From an uncultured Clostridium sp. (GTDB lineage: Bacteria > Bacillota > Clostridia > Lachnospirales > Lachnospiraceae), in contig CABQJA010000006.1 of assembly GCA_902464345.1 (NCBI GenBank), positions 1-27,882 of the forward strand: DNA of 27,882 nucleotides, in the 5' to 3' direction. The notes below the pieces were generated by a model. The model was given only the letters and a program-made list of their open reading frames with translations. It was not told where the DNA came from and did no database searches. Each line of letters starts with the position of its first letter. The first letter of the stretch is position 1. Shown piece after piece: positions 15,866-24,243 of this stretch. The position numbers and the translations under genes are program-made.

Positions 15866-16273
15866 ATGGATATCAGAAATTGCAAGAATTGCGGAAAGAT
15901 GTTTAATTATATAGGGAATCCGATCTGTCCGAGTTGTGAAAAGGTGCTGGAGGATAAATTCCAGGAGGTAAAGCAGTACGTAAGAAAGCATCCGGAGGCA
16001 TCAATCACAGTGGTAGCTGAGGAGAACGAGGTATCTGTGAATCAGATCAAACGCTGGGTACGGCAGGAGCGGCTGGAGTTTTCAGACAGCTCGCTGGTAG
16101 GCCTTGCCTGTGAGAATTGCGGAACTATGATCAAGACCGGACGATTCTGTGAAGAATGTAAGCAGAAGCTGATCAATAATGTGTCCAGTGCATTAAAACC
16201 CAAAGCTGTAAAACCGGCAGTACCGGAACGAAAAGACGCAAACGCAAGGATGCGATTCCTGGACGGAAAATAA
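15866..16273 (+). CDS. yvyF: YvyF-type flagellar-region zinc-ribbon protein (TIGR03826 family)
   Basis: This 135-residue protein has two zinc-ribbon-like modules, CKNC...CPSC (Cys6, 9, 21, 24) and CENC...CEEC (Cys82, 85, 95, 98), around a helix-turn-helix-like segment (SITVVAEENEVSVNQIKRW, residues 46-64). It matches the flagellar-operon protein found between comF and flgM in Bacillus, a probable regulator. AAAGGAGG at 15851-15858 fixes ATG 15866; the frame is open upstream to 15737 but that part overlaps comF and is not convincing. A strong terminator follows. DNA binding is inferred from the fold-like pattern only. Confidence 0.85.
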   Translation: MDIRNCKNCGKMFNYIGNPICPSCEKVLEDKFQEVKQYVRKHPEASITVVAEENEVSVNQIKRWVRQERLEFSDSSLVGLACENCGTMIKTGRFCEECKQKLINNVSSALKPKAVKPAVPERKDANARMRFLDGK

Positions 16274-16274
16274 A

Positions 16275-16305
16275 GCGGGCGGCATTTTTATGCCGCCTGT
16301 TTTAT
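16275..16305 (+). terminator. Rho-independent terminator after yvyF
   Basis: GGCGGCAT (16278-16285) pairs perfectly with ATGCCGCC (16290-16297) across a TTTT loop and is followed by TGTTTTATT. Confidence 0.9.
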
Positions 16306-16351
16306 TGCTGTGAGGCAGGAAAACAATATTCAAAGGTTGATTTACTGATAT

Positions 16352-16367
16352 AACGCTTTAATGCGTT
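16352..16367 (+). promoter_or_regulatory. Short inverted repeat overlapping the transporter -35 box
   Basis: AACGC (16352-16356) and GCGTT (16363-16367) flank TTTAAT and end inside the TTGCAT -35 element. It could be an operator for a repressor, but five-base arms also arise by chance. Confidence 0.25.
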
Positions 16368-16394
16368 GCATTATTGAAACATCTGTGGTAGAAT
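16366..16394 (+). promoter_or_regulatory. Sigma-A promoter of the SSS transporter
   Basis: TTGCAT (16366-16371) and TAGAAT (16389-16394) have a 17-base spacer, with an extended TG at 16386-16387. Confidence 0.6.
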
Positions 16395-16426
16395 AACCAG
16401 TATCAAACAACTAGAGGAGAGAGAAC

Positions 16427-17953
16427 ATGGCAGTAAAAATTCTATTGTTGCTGGTATTCTTCGCAATTATGATTGCGGTTGGTATTTATTCCAGAAAAAA
16501 AGCAACGAATGTAAACGACTTTGTATTGGGAGGCAGAAGTGTCGGACCGTGGATGACGGCATTCGCATTCGGAACCTCGTATTTTTCGTCCGTGGTATTT
16601 GTCGGTTATGCGGGACAGTTCGGATGGAAGTATGGTCTGGCATCTACCTGGATCGGACTTGGTAATGCATTTATCGGAAGTCTTCTGGCATGGGTGATTC
16701 TCGGAAGAAGAACCCGTGTCATGAGTCAGAAGCTGGAGTCGGCAACTATGCCGGACTTTTTCGGAAAGCGATATGACAGTAAGGCATTGAAGCTTGCAGC
16801 TTCTGCGATCTGCTTTATATTCCTGATTCCGTACACCGCATCTATCTATAACGGCTTATCCAGATTATTTGCAATGGCATTTGATATTCCGTACTCTGTG
16901 TGTATTATCACCATGGCAGTGCTGACCGGTGTATATGTAATTCTGGGTGGCTATATGGCAACGGCAATTAATGACTTTATTCAGGGCATTATTATGCTGA
17001 TCGGTATTGTGCTGGTAATCGTTGCGGTTCTGAACGGACATGGCGGTTTCTATGAGGCAGTTCGCCAGCTGGCAGAGCTGGAGAGTGATGCGGCTGTTAC
17101 ATTGGGACAGAAGGGCGTATTTACCTCATTCTTCGGACCGGATGTCGTGAATCTGTTCGGTGTTGTAGTGCTTACTTCCCTGGGTACCTGGGGTCTTCCG
17201 CAGATGGTACATAAATTCTATGCGATCAAGGATGAACATTCCGTAAAGACCGGAACCGTGGTTTCTACGATTTTTGCGATTATCATATCCGGTGGCTGCT
17301 ATTTCCTTGGAGGCTTCGCCAGATTGTATGCGGATGCCGATATTTACAAGGCAGACGGAAGCGTTATGTATGATGCCATCGTTCCGCAGATGTTATCGAC
17401 TCTGCCGGATATTTTGATCGGTATTGTGATCGTGCTGGTACTGTCAGCATCCATGTCAACGTTGTCATCTCTGGTTCTGACATCAAGCTCAACGCTGACG
17501 CTTGATTTCATTAAAGGAACCATTGTAAAGGATATGAAGGAAAAAACACAGCTGATCGTGATGCGGGTACTGATCGCATTCTTTATCATTCTGTCAGTCG
17601 TGATCGCATTAAATCCGCCGACATTTATTGCACAGCTTATGGGTATCTCATGGGGCGCCCTGGCAGGAGCATTCTTGGCACCGTTTATGTATGGCCTGTA
17701 CTCCAAGAAGATTACCAAGGCATCTGTCTGGGCAAGCTTTATTGTCGGTGTCGGTCTGACGGTATCCAATATGTTCTTTAAATTCATCGCATCTCCGATC
17801 AATGCCGGAGCGATTGCAATGGTTGCCAGTCTGATTGTGGTTCCGCTCGTCAGTCTTGTGACACCGAAGATGAAGCAGGAACAGGTGGATGAAATGTTCA
17901 CCTGCTATGACCAGAAGGTCGTTGTATCCGAAAAGACTTCATTGGGTGAATGA
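16427..17953 (+). CDS. SSS-family sodium:solute symporter
   Basis: This 508-residue polytopic membrane protein belongs to the solute:sodium symporter family (PutP/PanF/SglT relatives). The N-terminus (DFVLGGRSVGPWMTAFAFG) is the usual first-loop signature, followed by about 12-13 hydrophobic segments. The segment SASMSTLSSLVLTSSSTLT around residues 340-360 carries the small/hydroxyl residues that form the Na+ site. Substrate is not predictable; proline, pantothenate, sugars and organic acids are all used by relatives. It has its own promoter and lies between two strong terminators, a self-contained unit within the yvyF-flgM junction. A GAGGAGAG sequence precedes ATG 16427. Confidence 0.9.
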   Translation: MAVKILLLLVFFAIMIAVGIYSRKKATNVNDFVLGGRSVGPWMTAFAFGTSYFSSVVFVGYAGQFGWKYGLASTWIGLGNAFIGSLLAWVILGRRTRVMSQKLESATMPDFFGKRYDSKALKLAASAICFIFLIPYTASIYNGLSRLFAMAFDIPYSVCIITMAVLTGVYVILGGYMATAINDFIQGIIMLIGIVLVIVAVLNGHGGFYEAVRQLAELESDAAVTLGQKGVFTSFFGPDVVNLFGVVVLTSLGTWGLPQMVHKFYAIKDEHSVKTGTVVSTIFAIIISGGCYFLGGFARLYADADIYKADGSVMYDAIVPQMLSTLPDILIGIVIVLVLSASMSTLSSLVLTSSSTLTLDFIKGTIVKDMKEKTQLIVMRVLIAFFIILSVVIALNPPTFIAQLMGISWGALAGAFLAPFMYGLYSKKITKASVWASFIVGVGLTVSNMFFKFIASPINAGAIAMVASLIVVPLVSLVTPKMKQEQVDEMFTCYDQKVVVSEKTSLGE

Positions 17954-18013
17954 TCATAGAGAAACAAATAAAGAAAAACAAACGGAAACAAAATAAAAAC
18001 AAAATAAAAACGG

Positions 18014-18083
18014 AACACCTGTGGTAATGATATACCTCTGTCAAACGGACAGGGGGCATATCGGAGATTACAGGTGTTTTTTT
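18014..18083 (+). terminator. Long composite stem-loop terminator after the SSS transporter
   Basis: AACACCTG (18014-18021) pairs with CAGGTGTT (18071-18078). Inside, TAAT pairs with ATTA, GATAT with ATATC, and CCTCTGTC with GACAGGGG, ending in a small AAACG loop. A T run completes it. The stem is unusually long (about 25 pairs with bulges) for a terminator, so a cis-regulatory role is possible, but the simplest reading is transcription termination before the flgM promoter. Confidence 0.8.
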
Positions 18084-18095
18084 ATAATATGAGGC

Positions 18096-18122
18096 TAAAG
18101 AAAATAAAGAAAGTGACGATAC
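18096..18122 (+). promoter_or_regulatory. Sigma-28 promoter of the flgM operon
   Basis: TAAA (18096-18099) and GACGATAC (18115-18122) are exactly 15 bases apart, matching 4/4 and 6/8 consensus positions. It lies 43 bases before flgM, giving feedback control: sigma-28 makes its own anti-sigma factor. Confidence 0.7.
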
Positions 18123-18165
18123 ATATTGTATAGAAGAATGAATTTCAAGGAGGAAGGTGGCTATT

Positions 18166-18453
18166 ATGCGAATAGATGCTTATAACCAGATCAGTCAGAT
18201 ATATGGCACAGGAAAGTCTAAAAAGACCGGACGAACCAGCAATGTCGGCAGTACAGGTACCATGGATCAGGTATCATTTTCTTCTATCGGTAAGGATATG
18301 CAGATCGCGAAGGCAGCCCTTGCAAAGACGCCGGATGTGCGTAAGGAGAAGGTTGATGCGATCAAGACAGCAATCCAGAACGGAACCTATGAGGTCAGCA
18401 ATGAAAGCTTTGCTGAGAAGCTGGTTTCCGCATACAATAACCGAGGATTTTAA
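18166..18453 (+). CDS. flgM: FlgM anti-sigma-28 factor
   Basis: This 95-residue protein binds and inactivates sigma-28 until it is exported through the completed hook. The N-terminus (MRIDAYNQISQIYG) and the DQVSFSSIGKDMQIAK stretch are characteristic of Firmicutes FlgM. The C-terminal helices (DVRKEKVDAIKTAIQNGTYE, then FAEKLVSAY) match the sigma-binding half. ATG 18166 follows a strong AAGGAGGAAG at 18148-18157; the in-frame GTG at 18157 overlaps that site and is rejected. It is first in an operon with flgN (28-base gap). Confidence 0.95.
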   Translation: MRIDAYNQISQIYGTGKSKKTGRTSNVGSTGTMDQVSFSSIGKDMQIAKAALAKTPDVRKEKVDAIKTAIQNGTYEVSNESFAEKLVSAYNNRGF

Positions 18454-18481
18454 CTGTTAGCAGAAAGGATTAAAGATCAGC

Positions 18482-18997
18482 ATGGCTAGTTTGATTGAAG
18501 AATTGATTCAGGTAATGGAACAGGAGTGTGAGATATATGAAGCACTCGATCAGGTTTCAGACAAGAAGACAGAGACAATTGTAAAAGGCGATATTGAGGC
18601 TCTGCAGAAGATTACAGAGCATGAGCAGAATGTAGTAGATGATATTCTGATCCTGGAAAAAAAGAGACAGAATATCGTGAATAATATTGCCGTGGTTTTG
18701 AATCAGAACCCGAAGACAATGACCATTGCTGATATTGTCCGTATTATGGAGAAACAGCCGGAGTTCAGCAGACCATTAAGCGAGCTGCATCAGCGGCTTC
18801 GCACGGTTGTACTGAGACTTCAGCAGACGAATGCCCATGACCGTGAATTACTGGAGAATGCACTTGAAATGACAGAGTTCAGTATTAATGTACTTCAGAC
18901 GGCAGGGCAGGCACCGGAGACGGCGAATTATGATAAGAAGTCTTACAGCGGTGATATGTTAGGGATTGAACACAGACAGTTTGACAGCAAGAGCTAA
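18482..18997 (+). CDS. flgN: FlgN export chaperone for hook-filament junction proteins
   Basis: This 171-residue, predominantly helical cytosolic protein sits between flgM and flgK, the normal place for FlgN. The start MASLIEELIQVMEQE and the helical segments around VDDILILEKKRQNIVNNIA and LRTVVLRLQQTNAHDRELLE agree with the family. FlgN binds the C-termini of FlgK and FlgL to keep them export-ready. AAAGGA at 18463-18468 lies 13 bases before ATG 18482, a rather long spacing. The stop overlaps the AAGGAG of flgK1. Confidence 0.9.
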   Translation: MASLIEELIQVMEQECEIYEALDQVSDKKTETIVKGDIEALQKITEHEQNVVDDILILEKKRQNIVNNIAVVLNQNPKTMTIADIVRIMEKQPEFSRPLSELHQRLRTVVLRLQQTNAHDRELLENALEMTEFSINVLQTAGQAPETANYDKKSYSGDMLGIEHRQFDSKS

Positions 18998-19009
18998 GGA
19001 GATGAAGAA

Positions 19010-20737
19010 ATGTCAGGAACTATGGGAAGGATGTACATCGGTACTTCCGGATTACAGGCACATCAGAATGCCATTAATACAACTGCACACAATCTGACAA
19101 ATCTGAACACTGCCGGATATTCCAGACAGCAGGTAGTCCTTACGGATCTTGCTTATCAGAAGCTTGGATATACGAAGGTTGGAGTCAATCAGACCGGACT
19201 GGGAACCAGAGTAGAGGCTACCAGAACTACACGGGATAAATATCTGGATCAGAAGTTCCGCCTTCAGACCAGCCGCCAGAATTATTATGAGACCAAGAGC
19301 GGAATCATAGCTGAGGTTGGAGAGTATTTTGGTGAAACGGAAGGCAGTACCTTCCAGGAATATATGAAGAATCTATGGAATGCGGTGCAGGAGGTTCAGA
19401 AGACACCAAACGGAATGGTAGAAAGAACCGCACTGGTTTCAACCGCAGGAGCCTTTGTTGACCGGGCGAATGAGATATATTCCCAGCTGGTGAGTTATCA
19501 GAAGAACCTGAATGCAGAGATTCAGGATAAGACCAATCAGATCAATAAACTGGCAAAGCAGATTTATGATCTGAATGAACAGGTTTTGAAATGCGAAGCA
19601 GGAAATATAGAAGCGGCAAACGACTACAGAGATGCCAGAAATCTGGCATTGGATGAGCTGTCGAAGCTGGTTTCGATTGACATAAAGGAACAGTCAAATG
19701 GCATTGTCAATGTATATGCCGAGGAGCATCTGCTGGTAGCAGAGGACCGGGTATTTGAGATGGACACCAGACCGGTAGAAGCCGGATCGGATCTGCTGAC
19801 AGTATATTGGAAGGCGGATGACAGTGAAGTATTTAACCTGAGAAGAACGATCGTGGAAGGGGATAATACAGATGCCGGTTCATTGAAGGGTATGCTTTCC
19901 GCACGCGGAGACTATACACCGAATTATACGGATATTCCGTTCCGGGAACAGTATCAGACAGAGGCAGATTATCAGATAGCACTGAATGAGTATAATCGTT
20001 CCCTCAGCAACCGGGATGTAGCGAGTCTGATATCTCAGTTCGACAACCTGATCCATGGAATGGTGACCGAGATCAATAACGTGCTGTGTCCGAATAAGAC
20101 GATTACGGATGTGAACGGAAACACCTATCAGGTACTGGATACGGATAAGGCTGGTAAGGGTTATGGCGAAGGAAACGAGGTACAGGGTACAGAGCTGTTT
20201 GTCCGGAAGGGTACCGAACGGTATCGGACACAGACCATTACGTACACGGATGAGAATGGACAGACCAGAACAGATACTTTCCAGGTATACAATGAAGAGG
20301 ATGCCGATGATTATTATTCTCTGTATACACTGGGACAGCTTGAGGTTAATGATGCATTGGTGAAGAATCCGTCCCTGCTTCCGCTGACAACGGTAAGCGG
20401 AGAGGAATATCAGGAGATCGCCAATCAGCTGCTGGAGCTTTGGAATAAGAATTTCTCAACGCTGGATCCGAATACGCTGGTTATGAATAATTACAATAAT
20501 TATTATTCATCCATGGTCGGTGATTTTGCCAATAAGGGATATACTTATTCATCTGTAGCGAATAAGCAGGCAGGCCTGGTGAATGAGGTGAATAATCAGC
20601 GGCAGGAGGTTGTGGGAGTTTCATCGGATGATGAACTGACCAACCTGATCAAATATCAGCATGCATATAACGCATCATCCAGATACATTACAGTGGTATC
20701 CGAGATGATAGAGCATATTATAGAAAAACTGGGATAA
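19010..20737 (+). CDS. flgK: Flagellar hook-filament junction protein FlgK (copy 1)
   Basis: This 575-residue protein is exported to form the first junction layer between hook and filament. The N-terminus (residues 8-40) has the rod motif with NLTNLNTAGYSRQ, and residues 70-210 are the FlgK-type helical domain (QKTPNGMVERTALV). The C-terminus LTNLIKYQHAYNASSRYITV is the canonical FlgK/FlgE closing helix. AAGGAG at 18996-19001 overlaps the flgN stop and is 8 bases from ATG 19010. Only two cysteines are present. It is followed by a second FlgK-like gene after 36 bases. FlgN upstream is the expected chaperone. Confidence 0.95.
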   Translation: MSGTMGRMYIGTSGLQAHQNAINTTAHNLTNLNTAGYSRQQVVLTDLAYQKLGYTKVGVNQTGLGTRVEATRTTRDKYLDQKFRLQTSRQNYYETKSGIIAEVGEYFGETEGSTFQEYMKNLWNAVQEVQKTPNGMVERTALVSTAGAFVDRANEIYSQLVSYQKNLNAEIQDKTNQINKLAKQIYDLNEQVLKCEAGNIEAANDYRDARNLALDELSKLVSIDIKEQSNGIVNVYAEEHLLVAEDRVFEMDTRPVEAGSDLLTVYWKADDSEVFNLRRTIVEGDNTDAGSLKGMLSARGDYTPNYTDIPFREQYQTEADYQIALNEYNRSLSNRDVASLISQFDNLIHGMVTEINNVLCPNKTITDVNGNTYQVLDTDKAGKGYGEGNEVQGTELFVRKGTERYRTQTITYTDENGQTRTDTFQVYNEEDADDYYSLYTLGQLEVNDALVKNPSLLPLTTVSGEEYQEIANQLLELWNKNFSTLDPNTLVMNNYNNYYSSMVGDFANKGYTYSSVANKQAGLVNEVNNQRQEVVGVSSDDELTNLIKYQHAYNASSRYITVVSEMIEHIIEKLG

Positions 20738-20755
20738 TGGGATTAGAACCCCAAA

Positions 20756-20767
20756 GGAAAAGGATGT
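20756..20767 (+). promoter_or_regulatory. Candidate CsrA-binding element over the flgK2 ribosome binding site
   Basis: GGAAAAGGATGT matches the CsrA consensus RUACARGGAUGU at 10 of 12 positions, including the whole GGAUGU core, and ends 6 bases before ATG 20774. A second GGA lies at 20756-20758. Part of the match is inherent to any Shine-Dalgarno sequence. Confidence 0.4.
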
Positions 20768-20773
20768 GAAAAA

Positions 20774-22648
20774 ATGCCATCAACATTTTTAGGACTGAAT
20801 ACAACAAGATCCGGTCTGAATTATTATCAGGCATCATTAAATACAACTGCACATAATATTTCCAATGCAGAGACAGAGGGATATTCCAGACAGAAGGTAA
20901 TCGGAAAAGCATCCTCCGCATTACGGCTGAACAACTCAGCCGGCATGCAGGGAACCGGTGTCTCAGTTACAGACATTAAGCAGATCCGGAATTCCTATTA
21001 TGATGTGAAATACTGGAACAGCAATGCATTGGGCGGAGAGTTTTCCACGAAATATGATTATACGTATGAAATCGAGACATATTTTAATGAGATGAATTCC
21101 GCAACCGGATATACTTCATTGCTGACGGAACTTCAGAACTCCATGAAGGATCTGGCAGATGATCCATCCAGTGCGACCACACGGGTACAGTATGTGAATG
21201 ACTTTAAGAGCTATACAGAGCTGTTCAATGAGATCGCAAATAATCTGCAGATCACACAGCGGAGCTTAAATGATGAGATCGCGGTCCGGGTAGGTGAGAT
21301 CAATTCCATTGCCAAGGAGCTGTTTACGTTAAACGATCAGATCAACAATATCGAGCTGCGGGCCGGAAACGCCAATGATCTGCGGGATCAGAGAATGGTA
21401 CTGGTGGATAAATTATCGGAGCTGGTGAATGTATCCACAGAAGAGATACCGATTCTGGCGGAAGATGGACATGATTCCGGAGCAACCAGATTTGTGGTGC
21501 GTATCAATGGAGAAATGTTGCTGGATGATCTCCAGTGTCGGCAGTTAATGGTAGTTCCGCGGGATGAAAAAGTAAATGAGACCGATATTGATGGATTGTA
21601 CGAGCTTGCATGGAAGAATGCAGACGGAACACCGGGCGATGAGTTTGACATTGTTAGTTCCAGTCTGACCGGAAAGCTTGCAGGACTTGTAGCTGTCCGG
21701 GACGGAAATAATAACAATGGATTTGTGGGAAAGTCTGTAGCATCCGGTTTCAATGCGGATGGCCCATATGTGACGATGAAGACAGACAAGACCTTTACAC
21801 TGAATACTCTGAACGTAGCGGATGAAGGTAAGATCACCATTGGCGGAAAAGACTATTATTATGATAATTTTACTGCGGAATATGATAATACAACCGGGGA
21901 GATTACCGGCTATACATTCCAGAATCTGCAGGTGCTGGCAGCGGATGGCACAACCAGAGTGGCAGCGAATCCGGCAGATATTAATACCGGTGTAACCGCA
22001 CGGGTTGGTAAAAATGTGGACTTTCAGGGTGTTCCGTATTGTATGAGTAAGTTAAATGAGTTTGTCCGGACGTTCTCCAGATACATCAATGATCTGTGCA
22101 GCTCCGGCGTGGATGCGGATGGAAAACAGGGGCTGGATATGCTGAATGCTTTAAATGTAGACGGTAAAAGTATGGATCTGTCAGGAACAACCGGAAATAC
22201 ATCCTTTCAGTCTAAGAAAGCTTCTTATTATCGGCTGACTGCTTTGAACTGGAGCATTCATGATGATGTCATGAAGGACCCGAACAAGGTGGTTGTATCC
22301 GATAAACGGGCAATTGAGCAGGGCAATGTGGAGGATTGTGCTATTCTTCATAAGATTCAGGACAGCCTTACCAATACCGATATATTTAAGCAGGGAAGCC
22401 CGAGTCAATATCTGGAATCACTGATTTCAAACATCGGTGTCCAGACGAAGAAATGTAAGATATCTTCCCAGCATCAGGATAACATAGTATATAGCATTAA
22501 TCAGCAGCGACTGTCTGAGTCCAGTGTGGATTCCAATGAGGAGGCCTCCAATCTGATCATTCAGCAGAACGGTTATAACCTTTCATGTAAAGTGATGTCA
22601 GTTCTGGATGAGATTTACGATAAGCTGATTAACGGAACAGGCGTATAA
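20774..22648 (+). CDS. Second FlgK-type hook-filament junction protein (copy 2)
   Basis: This 624-residue protein begins with a FlgK motif (ASLNTTAHNISNAETEGYSRQ) and has the helical domain with DDPSSATTRVQYV and NDLRDQRMVLVDKLSELV typical of FlgK. The C-terminus ASNLIIQQNGYNLSCKVMSV is again the FlgK closing helix. It is clearly related to the upstream gene but strongly diverged, with a different variable middle. It contains six cysteines, including one in the C-terminal helix, against two in copy 1. It may form the second junction layer together with copy 1, or replace it under some conditions. AAAAGGATG precedes ATG 20774, in a context that could also bind CsrA. Confidence 0.88.
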   Translation: MPSTFLGLNTTRSGLNYYQASLNTTAHNISNAETEGYSRQKVIGKASSALRLNNSAGMQGTGVSVTDIKQIRNSYYDVKYWNSNALGGEFSTKYDYTYEIETYFNEMNSATGYTSLLTELQNSMKDLADDPSSATTRVQYVNDFKSYTELFNEIANNLQITQRSLNDEIAVRVGEINSIAKELFTLNDQINNIELRAGNANDLRDQRMVLVDKLSELVNVSTEEIPILAEDGHDSGATRFVVRINGEMLLDDLQCRQLMVVPRDEKVNETDIDGLYELAWKNADGTPGDEFDIVSSSLTGKLAGLVAVRDGNNNNGFVGKSVASGFNADGPYVTMKTDKTFTLNTLNVADEGKITIGGKDYYYDNFTAEYDNTTGEITGYTFQNLQVLAADGTTRVAANPADINTGVTARVGKNVDFQGVPYCMSKLNEFVRTFSRYINDLCSSGVDADGKQGLDMLNALNVDGKSMDLSGTTGNTSFQSKKASYYRLTALNWSIHDDVMKDPNKVVVSDKRAIEQGNVEDCAILHKIQDSLTNTDIFKQGSPSQYLESLISNIGVQTKKCKISSQHQDNIVYSINQQRLSESSVDSNEEASNLIIQQNGYNLSCKVMSVLDEIYDKLINGTGV

Positions 22649-22672
22649 GAGATCGGACAGGAGGAATAGAAG

Positions 22673-24181
22673 ATGCGAGTAACCAATCAGATGATGAGTA
22701 ATAACTCATTGAGAAATCTGCAGACAAGTACCAATAAAGTAGATACCTTAATTCAGCAGCTGACAACCGGGCAGAAGATCCAGCGGGCCAGCGAGGATCC
22801 GGTCGTAGCAGTCCGTGCCTTAAAGCTCAGAAATACAGTCAGCCAGCTGCAGCAGTATAAGCAGAAGAATATTAAGGATGCGAACTCCTGGATGGAGCTG
22901 ACAGAGAACTCCATTACCAGTATTTCCAACTATGTTGAATATATGTCCGGATATTGCACGCAGGGAGCAACGGATTCGTTTAATAACGATAACCGTTCGG
23001 CAATCGCAGAAACAATCCGGGCTTATAAGGATATGATCTATTCAGAAGGAAACACTACCTATGCCGGACGTTATATTTTCTCCGGATATAAAACAGATAC
23101 CAGTCTGATCTTTACAGATAGTGACGCCACGAAATATTCTTATCAGATTACAGAGAAGCTGGATAAGGGTGATATCGATGTGAAGACGGCCACCGTAAAT
23201 GCGGTCGATCCTGCAGATTTGGATCAATATTTAAATGGAAACAAAACATATGGAACGGCATCCTATCCGGAACAGCAGACGTCATATCGCCTGCGGCTTG
23301 GATATGACTCTCTGGATGAAACGAAGACACCCGTTATTACCTATGTAGACGAGACAGGCGTGCAGCAGAAACTTACCGTAACAAGAACTCTGGACAGCAC
23401 ACAGCGTACAGATTATTATAAGAATGTCGGTGATAACGAGGTGCGTTACATTCCTGAGACCGGTGAGATCGTGTTTGGTAAGAACACTTATACGAAGCTG
23501 CAGAATACAGAGGATATATCGATCACCTATACAAAGGAAGACTTTAAGGCAAATGATCTGCGGCCGGAGCATTATTTCAACTGTGTACAGACGAATAAGG
23601 CAACCGGAGAAACGGTAGACTTTGAGATTACGGATGAAGATCAGAACATAGAATATGAGGTTAATTTTAATCAGAAGATTCGAGTAAATACGCTTGGCCG
23701 GGATCTGATCACTCATGACATAGGACGGTCGATTGATGAATTGGCAGATAAAGTGGAAGAGGTTGCGGATGCTGAGTCACGACTGGCTGAATTAAAGGGA
23801 ATGCTGACTAATCCGAAATATTCCAATGATACAACGGCAATAAAACAGTTGAATTACATGATCTCGGATGCCGAGAATGAAGTAAAGATGAAAAATCAGG
23901 AGATGCGGACCCTGTTTAATCAGCATATTTCGGTATTCCAGAACTTCCAGACAGATGTAACATCCCTGCAGTCAGACTCCGGTGCGAGATCATCAAAGCT
24001 TGATATGATTGCATCCCGTGTTGCAGAGCAGTATACAAACTTTACGGAATTGATGTCATCCAACGAAGAGGTAGATTATGAAGATAAGGCGATTGAATTT
24101 TCATCCGCAGCTGTTATCTATAATGCCGCATTACAGGTAACGGGTAATGTTCTTCAGAAGACACTGTTGGATTTCCTGTAA
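22673..24181 (+). CDS. flgL: Flagellar hook-filament junction protein FlgL
   Basis: This 502-residue protein forms the junction layer next to the filament. The N-terminus MRVTNQMMSNNSLRNLQ and LTTGQKIQRASEDPVVAVRA are diagnostic FlgL (flagellin-like D0/D1), and the C-terminal half ends with EFSSAAVIYNAALQVTGNVL. It is much longer than E. coli FlgL (317 residues) or B. subtilis FlgL (about 300), because of an inserted domain between about residues 140 and 350. A GGAGG lies just before ATG 22673. FliW follows 62 bases later; the small yviE gene found here in Bacillus is missing. Confidence 0.93.
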   Translation: MRVTNQMMSNNSLRNLQTSTNKVDTLIQQLTTGQKIQRASEDPVVAVRALKLRNTVSQLQQYKQKNIKDANSWMELTENSITSISNYVEYMSGYCTQGATDSFNNDNRSAIAETIRAYKDMIYSEGNTTYAGRYIFSGYKTDTSLIFTDSDATKYSYQITEKLDKGDIDVKTATVNAVDPADLDQYLNGNKTYGTASYPEQQTSYRLRLGYDSLDETKTPVITYVDETGVQQKLTVTRTLDSTQRTDYYKNVGDNEVRYIPETGEIVFGKNTYTKLQNTEDISITYTKEDFKANDLRPEHYFNCVQTNKATGETVDFEITDEDQNIEYEVNFNQKIRVNTLGRDLITHDIGRSIDELADKVEEVADAESRLAELKGMLTNPKYSNDTTAIKQLNYMISDAENEVKMKNQEMRTLFNQHISVFQNFQTDVTSLQSDSGARSSKLDMIASRVAEQYTNFTELMSSNEEVDYEDKAIEFSSAAVIYNAALQVTGNVLQKTLLDFL

Positions 24182-24243
24182 GGAGCAGATGGAAGAAGGG
24201 CATACACAGAAACGGGATCCCCGGATAGTAAAGGAGAGGTTAT

